Below are positions 44,501 through 55,890 of a stretch of 64,000 nt of DNA, piece after piece. Below the pieces are notes generated by a model. It saw nothing but the letters and a program-made list of their open reading frames with translations, was not told the DNA's origin and did no database searches. The DNA is taken from the NCBI RefSeq assembly GCF_017591425.1, contig NW_024466599.1, forward strand, positions 71,156,501 to 71,220,500, read 5' to 3'. The DNA comes from Ochotona curzoniae (Eukaryota > Chordata > Mammalia > Lagomorpha > Ochotonidae). The position numbers were made by a program, and so were the translations under genes. Every line of letters begins with the position of its first letter. Positions within the stretch are counted from its first letter, which is position 1.

Positions 44501-44601
44501 CTCTTCCCGTGAACTTTTTGAAGGATCTCATGTTTTCTTCCCTTTCTCCTACCTCTCTTTTGCTTCCCAAATGAAGTCAATAGGATTGTCTTTGTTAACT
44601 G

Positions 44602-44916
44602 TTACTTTGCATGCTGACGCTGTGACCCAGCAGGTTAAACCACTTTGTGCAACTCTGGCATCCCAGCTGCTCCTCCACTTCCAATCCAGTTCCCTGCTGT
44701 TCCTGGGAAAGCAGTGGATGATGACCCAAACACCAGGAGCCCTGCCATCCATGGGGGAGAGCTGGATGGAGGTTTAGTTTGCTTGCTTTGACCTGGCCCA
44801 ACCTCTGTCTTTGCGGCTCTTTGGGGAGTGAATCAACAGACAGAAGAGTTCTCTGTCTCTCCCTATCTCTCTGTAACTATTTTAAATAAATAAATCGTAA
44901 AATTTTTTACTTTGGA
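44602..44916 (+). mobile_element. CSINE, with short target-site duplication
   Basis: Sense order: 'cgctgtgacccagcaggtta', 'ctccacttccaatccagttc', 'gttcctgggaaagcagtgga', 'ctctttggggagtgaatcaa' and an 'aaataaataaatcgtaaa' tail. ttactttg flanks it at 44602-44609 and 44907-44914. Confidence 0.87.
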
Positions 44917-46160
44917 CTCTTCTGAACATTTGTATGTGTTTTACTTGATTCTTGAGCTTTAACTTACTTTCTATGTGTCTCATTTTGCTAACAAGGCAAC
45001 CATGGTACTGCCTGTCATCTTCACTCCTTTCCTATCCTCATGTTTTTTTTTAAATGTATTATTTATGCATTGTCCTGGCATTTAAGATTTGCCTTTCTGT
45101 GTGGAACATGCTATTTTAATGGATACATTACATTTAGTTTTTTAAGTCTGAACCTAAATACAATCAACACATAGAGACAGAGTTTTGACCCAAGATTCTG
45201 GAGTTGACTTTCAGTTGGACCAGGTTGATTTTCTGGTCATTTCCTTAAGAAGAGTTCATGAGAACTATGCTTCCTCAGTCCTTACAGACTCGAAATGTTT
45301 TACTCTAGCCTTTTTTATAATTGCTGAACAGCTTGGGTGATATAAGATTCTTGGTTTGCACTTTCCTTAAATATCTTCTAAATGTTTCTCTATCCTCTTG
45401 TAATGTTAAGCGTTGTTTTGGTGAAGTCTCAGCTCAACCTCATTTCTTTGCTCCTTGAGAGTAACTAAATCTTTTGTGTTTTCCTGGTTACAGGACACTT
45501 TCTTTAATCCCAGGGACTTGACCATGCTGTGTCACATGGGCTAATGCCCTAAAAATCAGTTGTCCATGGTAGATGGTGTAAACACTTAGTAAGCAAATTC
45601 CAGTGTTGCTTTATTTCAGGAAATATTTTGAATTATATTCTGAAACATGCGTGACATTCTATTGCTTTGGTTTCTTTGGGATTTCCAAGTTTGTGTTTGC
45701 TGACTTTGCCTTGGTCCCCTGCTATCTCACTTGCTTTTCTAATCTTAGCCCTGTATCTCTATTCCATTGAATTTATATTTCCCTTTCCCCTTCTTTCTTT
45801 TAGTCACAGTGTTTGCTGCCAGGATTTGGCAACCCTTATATTTTTTGTGCTTCTGATCTAAGCCACCACCTCTTGTTGAAGAGCTGTCCCTGACACTGAG
45901 CTCCTGCATATGTGTACTGACATCTTTCTCTTAGAGATCAGATCAGATCATCTCGATAATGCCTTTGTTTTGTTTCTGTATCTAACTCAAACAAAACCTG
46001 GAATGTTTGATCACAATCCTCTTCCAGAACACATGTTCCCAGGGCCTGTTCTTCTGTTGATGTGATTTGCTGCCTTTTGTGTCTTTGTGTCAAGTTATTT
46101 CTATTTTTAAATGATTATGCCTGAACTTCTCCAGATCAGCTTTTTCCAGGATATTCCAAT

Positions 46161-46478
46161 CAGGGGTGGAACAAGGACAGTCTTCCACAATCCTCAACCC
46201 CAAAGGCCCTCTACGTCTCTGTTTCCACAAAGACAGATGGCTTCCTGAGAATTCTGCGTGATGCTTTAGTGCTCTTCCTCTTCAGTTCCTTAGACTCATG
46301 TTCAGCCCAGAGACCATCTTTGGCCAGTTGTAGGACTTCTGGATCCTTCCTCAGTCAGCGCTAACAAGGGACCAGATAGTGCCTCACATTTAGGAAGTGT
46401 ACTTAGGCTTGTACTTTGTACATTCCCCTGGCTCTGGCCCCCCCTACCTGGGCACCTCTTCCTGGAAGCTTTCTGTTG
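46161..46478. other. Unassigned DNA
   Basis: Nothing recognised. Confidence 0.5.
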
Positions 46479-46479
46479 T

Positions 46480-46915
46480 CAGTTGCTATTGTAGTTCATT
46501 CTCTGTGGCCCGAACAGATTACTTGAGATTCAATAATTCATACAGGAATCAGGCTCGTCTTAACTCATGGTTCTGAAGGCTGGGAAGTTCAAGATTTGGA
46601 ATCTGTGTTTGGTGAGGTCTTGTGGTGGGAAGCAGAAGGGTAAGTGCACCTGCAGGGAAGGGAAGTCACGTGGTGACAAGAAGCAGGAAGAGTCAGTGAA
46701 GTCCAGCCCCTTTCACAGCATCCCATTCTTATGGTAACTAATCCAGTGCCATGGCAGCAGGAACTGTCTCCCAGAGGAAAGGCAGGAATCCTTGCATCAT
46801 GGTTCTGACCCATGACTCCTTCTTCTTGATCCCACTTCCCAATACTGCCACTCTGTGGACCACATTTCAATAACAGTGCTAATGTGGACAAACCGTGTTC
46901 AAATCGTATCAGCAT
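46480..46915 (-). mobile_element. MaLR-type LTR, near complete
   Basis: 'tattgtagttcattctctgt', 'ttgagattcaataattcata', 'gtcttaactcatggttctga', 'gaagtcacgtggtgacaaga', 'atcccacttcccaatactgc' and 'cacatttcaataacagtgct' give the antisense order of MST/MLT-like LTRs, about 430 bases. Solo, no internal genes. Confidence 0.75.
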
Positions 46916-47894
46916 CCCCTAAAGATCTTTAGAATTATCGATTCTGTGTGTGTGTGTAAGTCTCAAGCCACAGGGCACTTTTTCCAGCAGCATGTGGTTT
47001 CCATGAGCCAAAGGCAGCTCCATCATCATGTTTAATTTTAAATCTGATGACTTTGGAGAACTGATGTTGAACTTCCAAGCTGTCCTTCCTAAGTGCAGCA
47101 AGGTGCACTTGAGGCACAGTGGATCTACATTCTTCCTCCATCATTTCCTCCATGTAGAGGAGAGATGAGGGCAGCAAGGACAACCAGGAAGAGTGGGAAC
47201 TGGAGAAAAGCAGAGGATTCAGGAGTTCTCAAGAATCAGCAAAGGGGAAGTGCGTGTACTACACAGGCATACATACACGTATAGAGAATGAGAGAGAGAA
47301 TGAGAGGGAGAGAGAGAGAAACCTGGAGGTCACTGATGCATCATCTCTCATCCTTCTATATAATGCTGTGTGGAGGATCCTAAGTTGTGTTGAGTTTTCC
47401 TCAGAAAACTTTTAATATGAGGAAGTAAGGTTAGGTTGGCTCCATGCTTTAAGCTCCTACATAACCATGCCAAAGCCTGACATGAGCCAAAACATGAAAC
47501 CAGACTTTCCCCACCAGAAACTGCCAACTAACCTCCAACCAAGGACTTTTCATTCTAACCAGACGCATTTGGTTCTCCTTCCACATTAGCCTGTAACATC
47601 TCCTTGCCCACATTGCTACATTGGAGCTATTTGAACTGTGTCTGGTCTGAGTGCTGTGAAGCTTGCCAGTAATTATTTGTTGAAATAAACTCTGTTCAAT
47701 GTATTTTTGTCTTTTTTTAGCAGCCACCATGACTCCATGTCACTTTACTGGCCTCCCAACCCTGATACCATCCTTAGGGGCTAGCCTTGAACTTGATCTC
47801 ACCTGAAACACTATGTGGTTATGGAAAGACACTGTTTTCTACATGCATGGCCCTGTTCCAGTCAGATTTCTTTACCTGTAACAGGCACCTTTGT
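46916..47894. other. Unassigned DNA, short GA-rich and TG tracts
   Basis: A TG run at 46945-46957 and a GA-rich tract at 47286-47320 are present. Bases 47655-47720 ('gttgaaataaactctgttca') resemble a polyadenylation region of an LTR, but too little surrounds it to call. No gene is supported. Confidence 0.4.
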
Positions 47895-48160
47895 TAAATA
47901 CTTATTTATTTATTTTAAAAAGATGTCCACACTTCCATGTTTTGGTTCACTCTCCCAAAGGGTTACAATAATGGCTGGGGGCTGGTCATCCAGATATGTC
48001 ACATGGAAAAATGGTGCAAGCTCTGGGACCATCTTCTACTGCTTTCCAAGATGCATTAACAAGGAGCTGGATCACAAGTGGAACGATTGGCACTCAAACT
48101 GATAGAGGATGCCAACATTCCAGATGGCATATGAGTTTGCTGTGTCATGATACCCCAATA
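47895..48160 (-). mobile_element. CSINE, older and shortened
   Basis: 'aatacttatttatttatttt', 'ggttcactctcccaaagggt', 'catcttctactgctttccaa', 'gatgcattaacaaggagctg' and 'tgctgtgtcatgatacccca' in reverse order. Confidence 0.78.
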
Positions 48161-48401
48161 AGTATCTTTTTCATACGTAAATCCTCTGTGTAGGCTGAAG
48201 GTAGCCTGGACATCAACTTGACTTGGGGATTCCAGTTATTTGCAGAATGAGACTTTGGCTAGCCTAACCTTTCCATTTACATACCCCCCCCGACACACAG
48301 TGTGACATAGCAGGGCAGGGCCATCCTTCTTGGAAACAGCAAGTTAGGAAAAGACAACACAATACAGATATGGCAGACAGTTAATATATATGAGTCTAAG
48401 A
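48161..48401. other. Unassigned DNA
   Basis: Nothing recognised. Confidence 0.5.
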
Positions 48402-48736
48402 AAAGCTGAAGACTGGAACAGTAGCCTAACGGCTAAAGCCTTTGCCTTGCATGTGCTGGGATCCCACATGGGTGCTGGTTCTAGTCCCAGTGGCCCTGCT
48501 TCCAGTTCAGCTCCCTGCTTGTGGCATGGGAAGGCAGTCAAGGGCGGTCCAAAGCCTTGGAACTCTGCACCCACAAGGGAGGCCTGGCTTTGGATCGACT
48601 CAGAAATAGCCATTGTGGCCACTTGGGGAGTGAATCAGCAGATGGAGGATCTTCCTCTCTGTCTCTTTTCCTCTCTGTATATCTGGATTTCCAATAGAAA
48701 TAAATAAATTTTTTTAAAAAAACCACAAAGGCTGAA
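48402..48736 (+). mobile_element. CSINE, young pika-like subtype
   Basis: The body is 48411-48722: 'cagtagcctaacggctaaag', 'tgctgggatcccacatgggt', 'ccagtggccctgcttccagt', 'cacttggggagtgaatcagc' and 'aatagaaataaataaatttt'. Possible flanking duplication is aagctgaa (48403-48410) and aggctgaa (48729-48736). Confidence 0.92.
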
Positions 48737-48739
48737 AAC

Positions 48740-49980
48740 CAACTCTGGCAGGAGACATATGTCCCTGGATATCCGCTGAAACCTTGTGGAGGCTCCTGAG
48801 CCGCCGTGGGCCTCCCAATGGCTCTGGAACAGCATCGTTGGAGAGCAGCCCTGGAGTGGCAGAGGCCAAGTGCTCTGGACTCTAACCAGAAATAAACAGA
48901 CTGCCATGAAATAGATCAAAAATCCCTTCCAATTAGGACAGTTGTGTGTGTGTATGTGCGTGTGTGTTTAATTTTCCCCAGAAATAGCAAAGGGAACAAA
49001 ATGTAAAAATCTGTTCTTTTCATCCAAGTGATTTTTAAGTAGCAAATAAGCAAGGTGTCAGGACTGGGAAAGCCTTCTGTCTAGGCTCTGAGTAAATGAA
49101 CTTGCCTTTTGGTAGAGTGCTTGAGTTAAAATTAAACAGATACATATGCATAGCTTGCAACAAGAAGGAGCCTACATGTAATGCCTTAAAAAGAAATATG
49201 AACTTTCTTTCTTTTTTTCTTTGTTTTGAGTAGGGCAAGGGAAGAGAGTCAGGCAACAATTCCTCCAAAAATCTATCAAGAGTCTCAAGCAGTTTTTTTT
49301 TTTTTCAGAGCAACTCAGCAAACATCTTTGTGGTCTGAAATCAGACCAGAGGGACGTTTTGAACAAAGACAATATCCACCCAGTGTAGTCTTCAAAGTCT
49401 CTATAAATATCTACAGTCCTTAGCTCCATTATCTGTGTTGCCTTATTTTTATCTTAATCTGAATCCAGTCTTAAATTCAAATTTAGATTCTGTGTTCTCA
49501 AGACCTAGAATAGTGCCTAGAAAAGCATGAATCATGGTTGACGTTCGCTATGTCTGCTGGATGGATAAATCCCATGCCTTGTTATTATTTCTAATCTTCT
49601 GGTTTCCTTCTGTCTCTCCTAAAGTCAGCTGGAAAACCTGACCTGAAAAGTCTAGTTGACCTGCAACAGAGTCACATGCAGGCCAGCAGAAGGTGGTTAA
49701 TCACCTTAAAAATGGCAATTGGGATAGCTGCATGATTTATCCTAGTCTTTGCTGCTGCAAGAAAAAGAGCTGTCCCAAGAGAACTGTGGGGGTATATCAG
49801 CAGATGCTAGAGGCAATGGGATGGTGCAACTTTCAGAGCAAACTTGTCACTGGAGGTAAGCTATTGAGAAAGTTGCCATTGGGAGAGATTAGCTGCTCAG
49901 AATTCAGAATCTTTTGGAAAGTCATTGAAGAGTGGACCCCACCATGTCTTTCTTTTACTTCCACGTACTTTACGGTGCCA
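48740..49980. other. Unassigned DNA with a TG run near 48943-48967
   Basis: No gene or interspersed repeat was recognised. The mirrored frames at 49035-49429 lack domains. Confidence 0.5.
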
Positions 49981-49983
49981 ATA

Positions 49984-50010
49984 TTTCTTTCTTTCTTTCT
50001 TTCTTTCTTG

Positions 50011-50041
<31 letters not shown>

Positions 50042-50042
50042 G

Positions 50043-50097
<55 letters not shown>

Positions 50098-50100
50098 TTT
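49984..50100. repeat. (TTTC)n microsatellite, about 29 units
   Basis: Long TTTC repeats broken only by two TTGC units (near 50007 and 50039). Unlike the one at 22148 it does not adjoin a recognisable SINE. All three plus frames read as Phe/Leu/Ser repeats here, which explains the long spurious open frames. Confidence 0.98.
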
Positions 50101-50720
50101 CTTTTGCTTTAGACAAGATACTTGAACTTCATTCTAGGCAGCTGCAATCCGCACTGATTTAACCTAGACAAGAGAAATGTCTTGCATTCTCCTGCACAGA
50201 GCTGAGAATGAAGACAGGTCCCAGGGGTCCTCTGTGTGGAGCTCGGCTTCTTCATTCCTAAGCACTGCAATGAAATTCGGTTTTCTCATGAATTCATGGT
50301 TGTATTCAGGCTCCGTCTCCCCCCATCCCCCCCCCCAAAAAACTTGCCACCTTAAGACCATTTGATGGACTCACAGGTGCCCAGTGTCATGTACTGTCTG
50401 TCCACTGGCATCCCCACCCCTGCCTTCACTCCCTGCTGTGATGCCTTCTTACTTTGAGTCTTGGAGTATCTGGTGTCTCTGCCATTGGCAAGGCCTACCA
50501 AGAGCTCTAGGCCCTGGAAATCTCCCTCTTGCTCCTACTACTCAGAAGCTCACTTGAACTCCCATTTTTTTCCTTCTGTGTTCTCACCATTACTCTCCCT
50601 AATGCTGTCTCTGTTGCCTCCTTGCTACTTGTGTAGAAGTGGCCCGTGAGATGGATGCCAAAAGAAACCTTTGGTAGATAATGTGGGATTCTGCAAGCCA
50701 CTTCCCAACTAGTTACAGGA
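50101..50720. other. Unassigned DNA
   Basis: A C-run and A-run lie at 50319-50342. No gene is supported. Confidence 0.5.
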
Positions 50721-50721
50721 A

Positions 50722-51020
50722 TTAAATCTTTAAATTTGTATTTATTCAAAAGAGTTTGAGAAAGAGAAATTTTCCACTCATGTAGTCATGGCATAAAAGG
50801 GCAACAGCTGGGGCTGGGCCAGACTGAAGCCTGTAGCCAGGAGCTCCATTCCAGTTCATGTGGGTACCAGGGGCGCAAGCCATTCATCATCTGCTGTCTC
50901 TCAATGTATACATTAGTAGGAAATGGGATAAGAGAGGAGTTGGACTCCACCCGAGGCACTTATAGAAGTGGGATGCAGGTGACCTAAAAGGCAGCTAAGC
51001 CCATCGCGTCACAATACCTG
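50722..51020 (-). mobile_element. CSINE, older subtype
   Basis: 'aatctttaaatttgtattta', 'tcaaaagagtttgagaaaga', 'tagccaggagctccattcca', 'cgcaagccattcatcatctg' and 'agctaagcccatcgcgtcac' in reverse order. Confidence 0.78.
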
Positions 51021-51163
51021 CTTCTGCTGTAGGAAAATTTTCCTGTCCCAACCACTGTAATTCTCAACTCCTTGGGAGTGGTGGTGAGTCGTGTTCCTAA
51101 AACAAAATGTTTGGTTTGGTTTGTGACCTGATCAGGAAGCATCTCTAATTCCCATGGACTTTT

Positions 51164-51180
51164 CTGTGTATGTGTACACA

Positions 51181-51259
<79 letters not shown>

Positions 51260-51303
51260 AGAAGAAAAGGAGGAGGAGGAGGAGCAGAAGGAGAAGAGCT
51301 GGA
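51164..51303. repeat. Compound microsatellite (TG)n(TA)n(GA)n then purine tract
   Basis: TG run, about 38 bases of TA, about 32 bases of GA, then an AGG/GAA purine tract up to about 51330. The architecture matches the array at 4723-4812. Confidence 0.96.
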
Positions 51304-51609
51304 GGAGAAGGTGAAGAAGAAATAAAGAAGATCTAAGAACTTGGCTCATGAACTTGTAGGGGCTGGCAAGTGCAAAATATGCAGGAGAGACCAGCTGGTT
51401 AGAGACTCAGAGAAGAGCTAATGTTGCTATTCAAGTCCAAATGCAGTTTGCTGGAAGAATTTCCTTTTCCCTGGGTGACATCAGTCATTTTCATTAAGAC
51501 TTTCAACTAATTCAGTGAAACTCGCCCTCATTATAGGGGTATAATCTTCTTTGCTTAAAGCCTTTGATTGTAAATATAACTCACATTTTAAAAATACTAT
51601 CAGCTAGGT

Positions 51610-51895
51610 AGGTAATAAGCAAATAGGATGTCTGAGTTCTGAAATCTAGGTTCAATACCTGGCTCTGGTTCCTCACTCCAGCTTCCTGCTAATACTGACC
51701 CTGCGAGGCAGCAGGTGATGGAGGGAGTAAGTAATTGAATCCTTTGTCATTACACAAACAATCTGATTTTTTTATTCTCAGCTCCTGGCTTCAGACTGTC
51801 CAGGTACTGGCCATTTACAGAATAAATTAGCATATGAGAGCTCTTTTTCTCCCTCTGCCTTAAAGAAATGAATAATAATGAAAACAGAATATTGT
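51610..51895 (+). mobile_element. CSINE-like, old, with insertion
   Basis: 'ctaggttcaatacctggctc', 'ctccagcttcctgctaatac', 'ctgcgaggcagcaggtgatg' and 'agctcctggcttcagactgt', then 'ctttttctccctctgcctta'. Head missing; an AT-rich insert at 51735-51775. Confidence 0.65.
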
Positions 51896-52034
51896 CATAG
51901 GAGCATCTAAACTTGTGTTTGACCCAAAGTTGGGTCCCATGGTCCAGGTAGTTTGACATAAATTAACCCTCACAACTGGATAGGAGGCTATCCAAAGATG
52001 GATCCAGGGAGCTATGCTTAGAAATAGACTTCTT

Positions 52035-52342
52035 GGGGCCAGCATGATAGCGCAGTGGTTAAAGTCCTCACCTTGCACATGCCAGGATCCCATATGGGCT
52101 CTGGTTCTAATCCTGGCAACCCCACTTCCCATCCAGCTCCCTGCTTGTGGCCTGGGAAAGCAATCAAGGATGGCCCAAGGCCTTGGGACCCTGCACCTGT
52201 GTGGGAGACCTGGAAGGGCTCCTGGCTTCAGATTGGCAAATAATTGAGCAGGTACCAATTTCCTTCTGGCATCTGGCTGGATGGGAGCTCTTCCAAGCTG
52301 GGGAGTGGAGCAACAGCCGATGTACCCAAGAAATAAATTTTT
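52035..52342 (+). mobile_element. CSINE, young subtype, 3' end altered
   Basis: The head 'ggggccagcatgatagcgca', 'gtggttaaagtcctcacctt', 'catgccaggatcccatatgg' and 'cccttcccatccagctccct'-type body are close to other young copies. After 52235 the usual tail is replaced or scrambled before 'aaataaatttt'. Confidence 0.9.
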
Positions 52343-52364
52343 ACCCTACATGTGGTGTATGGGT

Positions 52365-52700
52365 TTGTTATGGGTTGAATGCTGGTGTCCATTCAAATTT
52401 CACTTTGCAACGTAACTCCCAAAGCCAGAACATACGGGGTGGAGTGTTGAGGGAGTGATTGGGTCATGGCAGGGTTAATGCCTTTATATTACAGCTTATA
52501 ATAGTTTTGTATCTTTGTTTTTCCATGCAAGAATTCAGAAAGACTCATTTATAAAGCAAACAGTGATCTTTCATCAGACATCAAATTAGCTGAGGCCTTA
52601 CTCTGGACTTTCCAGCTTCCAAAAGTGTGACAAGTGAAAGTCTATTATTTACAATGTACCCAAGCCACGGTATGACAGGAACAGACTAAGACAAAGCTAT
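52365..52700 (+). mobile_element. MaLR-type LTR
   Basis: 'tatgggttgaatgctggtgt', 'gggagtgattgggtcatggc', 'aggccttactctggactttc' and 'cccaagccacggtatgacag' follow the sense MST/MLT order. Solo, diverged. Confidence 0.65.
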
Positions 52701-53321
52701 TTTCTAATCCCTGAAGCCATGCAATATCTGAAAGCCATGGATTTTGCATAGCTTTGGGGATTGTAAGTGAAAAACCTGGATAGTCCTATGAAAGAAGATA
52801 TTGAATTTGTGCTTTAAAACCTTACACTAAAGAAATCTTCAGGCCAAGATGATTTTAATTGACGAATTCATCCTTGTATACAAGACAAAACACTAAATAA
52901 AATGATCTCTCCCAGAAAACAGAAGAGAAAAGATTATATCTTAATTAACCCTATAGATCCAGGTTTACACTGCTGTTTAAACCGGTCCTAGACAGTATAG
53001 ATACTTAAATCTACAGGCCAGTATCTCTCATGAATGCAGATGTAGAAATACTCAACAAAATACGAGTGAACTGAATCCAGAGATTCACAAGAAGAGTTGT
53101 GCACTCAGTCCAGTTGCATTTATGCTGGATGTGCAAGGCCTGTATCACTGAGTCACCCACTCTATCAGCAAGCCAAGAAGAAAAATCCTATGACATGTGA
53201 AAAACATTTGACAAAATCTAACACCAACTCATGATACAAGTTCTTAGAAATTTAGACAAGGAATCACTTCAACCTGTAAAGATCCTCAATTCAAAAAACA
53301 AACAAACAAACAACTATAGAT

Positions 53322-53550
53322 TTGGACTGGTGTTGTGGCACAGTGTGTTAAGCCTCTGCTTGCAAGGCCTGCATCTCAGCATCTGCTTCCTGTTAATGCG
53401 CTTGTGAAGGCAACAGATGACAACCTAAGAGCTTGGGCACCTTACGCCCACTTGGGAGTCTAGGATGAAATTCCAGGATCCTGCATTCAGCCTGAACCAT
53501 ACCTCTCTGTTGTAGCCATTTAGGGAGCACACTTACAAAACAGAGATCTG
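53322..53550 (+). mobile_element. CSINE, older subtype, inside LINE-1
   Basis: 'ggactggtgttgtggcacag', 'tgttaagcctctgcttgcaa', 'cttcctgttaatgcgcttgt' and 'gagcttgggcaccttacgcc' in sense order. Tail lost. Confidence 0.8.
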
Positions 53551-53554
53551 TTTT

Positions 53555-53850
53555 CTAGTGCTGGGGGCTGAAATCCTGAGATCCAGGTGCTTGGCAAGCT
53601 TTCAGATGGTCGCCTTCGGCATCTCCTTATGCGACCTTTTGGGTATGCGTGCATGTTCCTGATGTCTTCTCTTCCCATCGAGGACACTAGTCTCAGCAAG
53701 TCAGGTCCTCACTATCATGACCTCACATAGCTTTAACCACATCCTTAAAAGGCTCCCATCCAAATGTAAGCTCATTGGCGGGTAGGACTTGAGTATGCAA
53801 AGTTCTGAAGGAATACATAACACCCACCTTAGTCACGTTCTAAGATGCAT
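53555..53850 (-). mobile_element. MLT/MaLR-like LTR fragment
   Basis: 'gtgctgggggctgaaatcct', 'gagatccaggtgcttggcaa', 'cctcacatagctttaaccac' and 'aatgtaagctcattggcggg' suit the antisense order of an old MLT1-like LTR. Diverged. Confidence 0.5.
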
Positions 53851-53861
53851 TAATACACTTG

Positions 53862-53865
<4 letters not shown>

Positions 53866-53895
<30 letters not shown>

Positions 53896-53901
53896 CACAC
53901 T
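53866..53901. repeat. (CA)n microsatellite
   Basis: About 13 CA units, then alternating CACT units. Confidence 0.95.
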
Positions 53902-54211
53902 CAAGCTCATTTCTAAACACTAGCAGTAAACAATTGAAGACATAAAGTTACTGTGTACAAGATGACTCCTCCAAAGGAAATATATGCCACACTTCTAACA
54001 AGGCATACAGAGAATCTATGTGCTGGAAACTCTAAAATGCTAATGAAACACATCGAAGAAGACCTAAATATAGAGAGAGATAAACTATATTCATGGGCTG
54101 GCAGACTCAACAAAGAAGAAGTCAATTTTCCTCAAATCAGCCCATGGTTTTCATATCATTTCAATCAAAACTCCTGCAGAATTGTTGTATGCATATGACG
54201 AGCTGATTTCG

Positions 54212-54561
54212 AAATTTATATAAGGGCCCTGCGTGGTGGCCTAGGTGGCTAAAGTCCTCATGTTGCATGTACCGGGATCCCATGTGGGCGCATTTGTATC
54301 CAGCTGCTCCTGTTGTTTCCAGCTCTGGGTTGTGGCCTGGGAAAGCAGTCAAGGACGGCCCAAAGCCTTGGAACCCTGTACCTGCATGGGAGATTCAAAA
54401 GAAACCCCTAGCTGATAGCTTTGGATCAGCTCAGCTACAGTTATTGCTGCCACTTGGGGAGTGAACCAGTGGGTGGAAGATCTTTCCCTCTGTCTCTCCT
54501 CTTCTCTGTGAATCTGACTTTCCAATAAAAGTAAATAAATCTTTACAAAAAGTTGATATAA
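54212..54561 (+). mobile_element. CSINE, young pika-like, target-site duplication in LINE-1
   Basis: The body is 54224-54549: 'gggccctgcgtggtggccta', 'ggctaaagtcctcatgttgc', 'accgggatcccatgtgggcg', 'cacttggggagtgaaccagt' and 'aataaaagtaaataaatctt'. Flanks aaatttatataa (54212-54223) and aagttgatataa (54550-54561) agree at 10 of 12. Confidence 0.94.
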
Positions 54562-55890
54562 AAATCAAGTAAACTAGAATAGTTAAAGGTATATTGACCT
54601 TGAAGACAGCCACAAGCTCGTGTTCAGATGCACTGCCAAGCTATAAAAATCAAGACAATGTCTGTTAGCACAAGCAGATATACATAAATGATTACAACAG
54701 AATAGACAGTGCATAAATTAACACAAATATGAACAATTCAGTTTTGTCCAAAATACAAAAGCAGTTCAATGGAGAAATGACAATGTTTTCAACAAATGGC
54801 TGAACAAATCCACACACTCATACAAAAATGAACTGAAAATGGCTTATAGATATTACCTAAAAAACATGAACCTTTGCAACTTTTAAAAGGAAACACAGGA
54901 GAAAACCGTTGTTCCCTGAACTTGAACATGACATCAGGAAGCATGAACATACAAGAAAAAGCTGATAATTTAAACTTTATCAAAATGATTAATCCTTGCT
55001 CTGTGGCAGGCATTGCTAATGAGTGAATGCAATATTTGCAAGTCACATATCTGACACAGGGTTTGTATGTGGAGCATATAAAGAACTGTTCAACTCAACA
55101 CCAAGGAAACAACACAGTTCATAAATTGGCAAAAGATTCTCTCCAGAGAGAATATACAACTACCAAAAAAGCCCATGAAAAGGTGTCTAACATCATAAGT
55201 CATTAGATCAACACAAAGTAAAACTACAGTAAAACATCACCATGGGTCTACCAGAATGTGTAGAATAAAAAGTACAGACCCCACTGAGTCCTGGTGAGAA
55301 GACTGCAGGAGCAGAGCTCGCATACATTAGTGCTTGAAACAGGAATTTATTTAGTCACTCTGGAAAACTGTTGGGTGGTTTCTTATAAAACTGAACACAC
55401 ACTTCTCAGCTGACCCAGCACTCACTTCAAGGTGTTTACCCTGAAGAAACGAAAGCTTAGACTCACCTCAAAACCTGCATGAACATGCGGAAAGCTGCTC
55501 TATTCATATTTGCCAAAGTGGAAACAATCTAAAATCCTGCGATGGGTGAATGGATAAACGGTGCATCTGTACCTTAAAAAGAATCATTGATTCCCCGTAA
55601 CCACATGGTGAATCTCAGAAACACTATGGTCTGTGAGATTCCATCTCTGTGAGATTCTCAGAAAGATACAGCGTTCTGATGGGCGAGAAGGAAGTTTGTC
55701 GTCAGGGGTTTGGTTGCAAGGGCAGAGTGTGACTGCTGTGTGGCCTCATCAGAGAGTCTTCAGGTGATGCAATGGTTCTGATTTTCTAATGTAGTGGAGG
55801 TTATACCGACCTATAAATGGATTTAAGTTCATGGATCTACCAGCACGAAACAGTCAAATTCAGGGTATGCTCATTTAAAATCAAAATATT

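Larger units (their letters stand above)
43937..44530. mobile_element. MITE broken by two SINE insertions
   Basis: Pieces in order: 'ataaatttagtttggtgcaa' (43940-43959), then the SINE 43985-44321, then 'ataatacatctttttcatga' with 'actttaaaa' (44333-44360), then the SINE 44361-44500, then 'cttcccgtgaactttttgaa' with 'ggatctc' (44505-44530). Together they give the head, middle and tail of the short element seen complete at 32288. The repeated 'catgaacttt'/'cgtgaacttt' looks like the target-site duplication of the second SINE. Confidence 0.6.
42960..46160 (-). mobile_element. Old LINE-1, minus strand, upstream region, with nested insertions
   Basis: The segment 'gaatcaaccaatttatatttattgatatg'-like at 43605-43640, preceded by 'ttttaaaagccagcataggg' (43538-43557), matches the antisense of the widely seen L1M stretch whose consensus has 'agtccatttacatttaatgt'. 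'gatataagattcttggtttg' (45338-45357) and 'ctttgctccttgagagtaac' (45448-45467) continue in the same antisense sense. Three SINEs and one MITE lie inside (43937-44902). No long frame survives. Confidence 0.6.
52790..55890 (+). mobile_element. LINE-1 ORF2 and 3' UTR, plus strand, interrupted
   Basis: 'gaaatcttcaggccaagatg' (52829-52848), 'aggccagtatctctcatgaa' (53016-53035), 'gaaaaacatttgacaaaatc' (53199-53218), 'atgggctggcagactcaaca' (54094-54113) and 'tcctgcagaattgttgtatg' (54172-54191) mark ORF2. 'ccaaagtggaaacaatctaa' (55514-55533) and 'gatgggtgaatggataaacg' (55541-55560) lead to the 3' UTR. Order and strand agree across inserts: a SINE at 53322, an LTR piece at 53555 and a SINE at 54224. 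Dense stops; inactive. One of the longest L1 remnants in the window. Confidence 0.88.

Noticed and set aside
49693..50112. 139-codon frame rich in Phe, Leu and Ser
   Set aside because: Its C-terminal third is the TTTC microsatellite, and all three frames are open there.
8985..53850. LTR pieces considered as parts of intact endogenous retroviruses
   Set aside because: They are solo or partial MaLR-like LTRs; no gag, pol or env reading frames are next to them.
34677..53901. Tandem repeats considered as CRISPR arrays
   Set aside because: All are microsatellites or minisatellites without unique spacers, and the DNA is mammalian.
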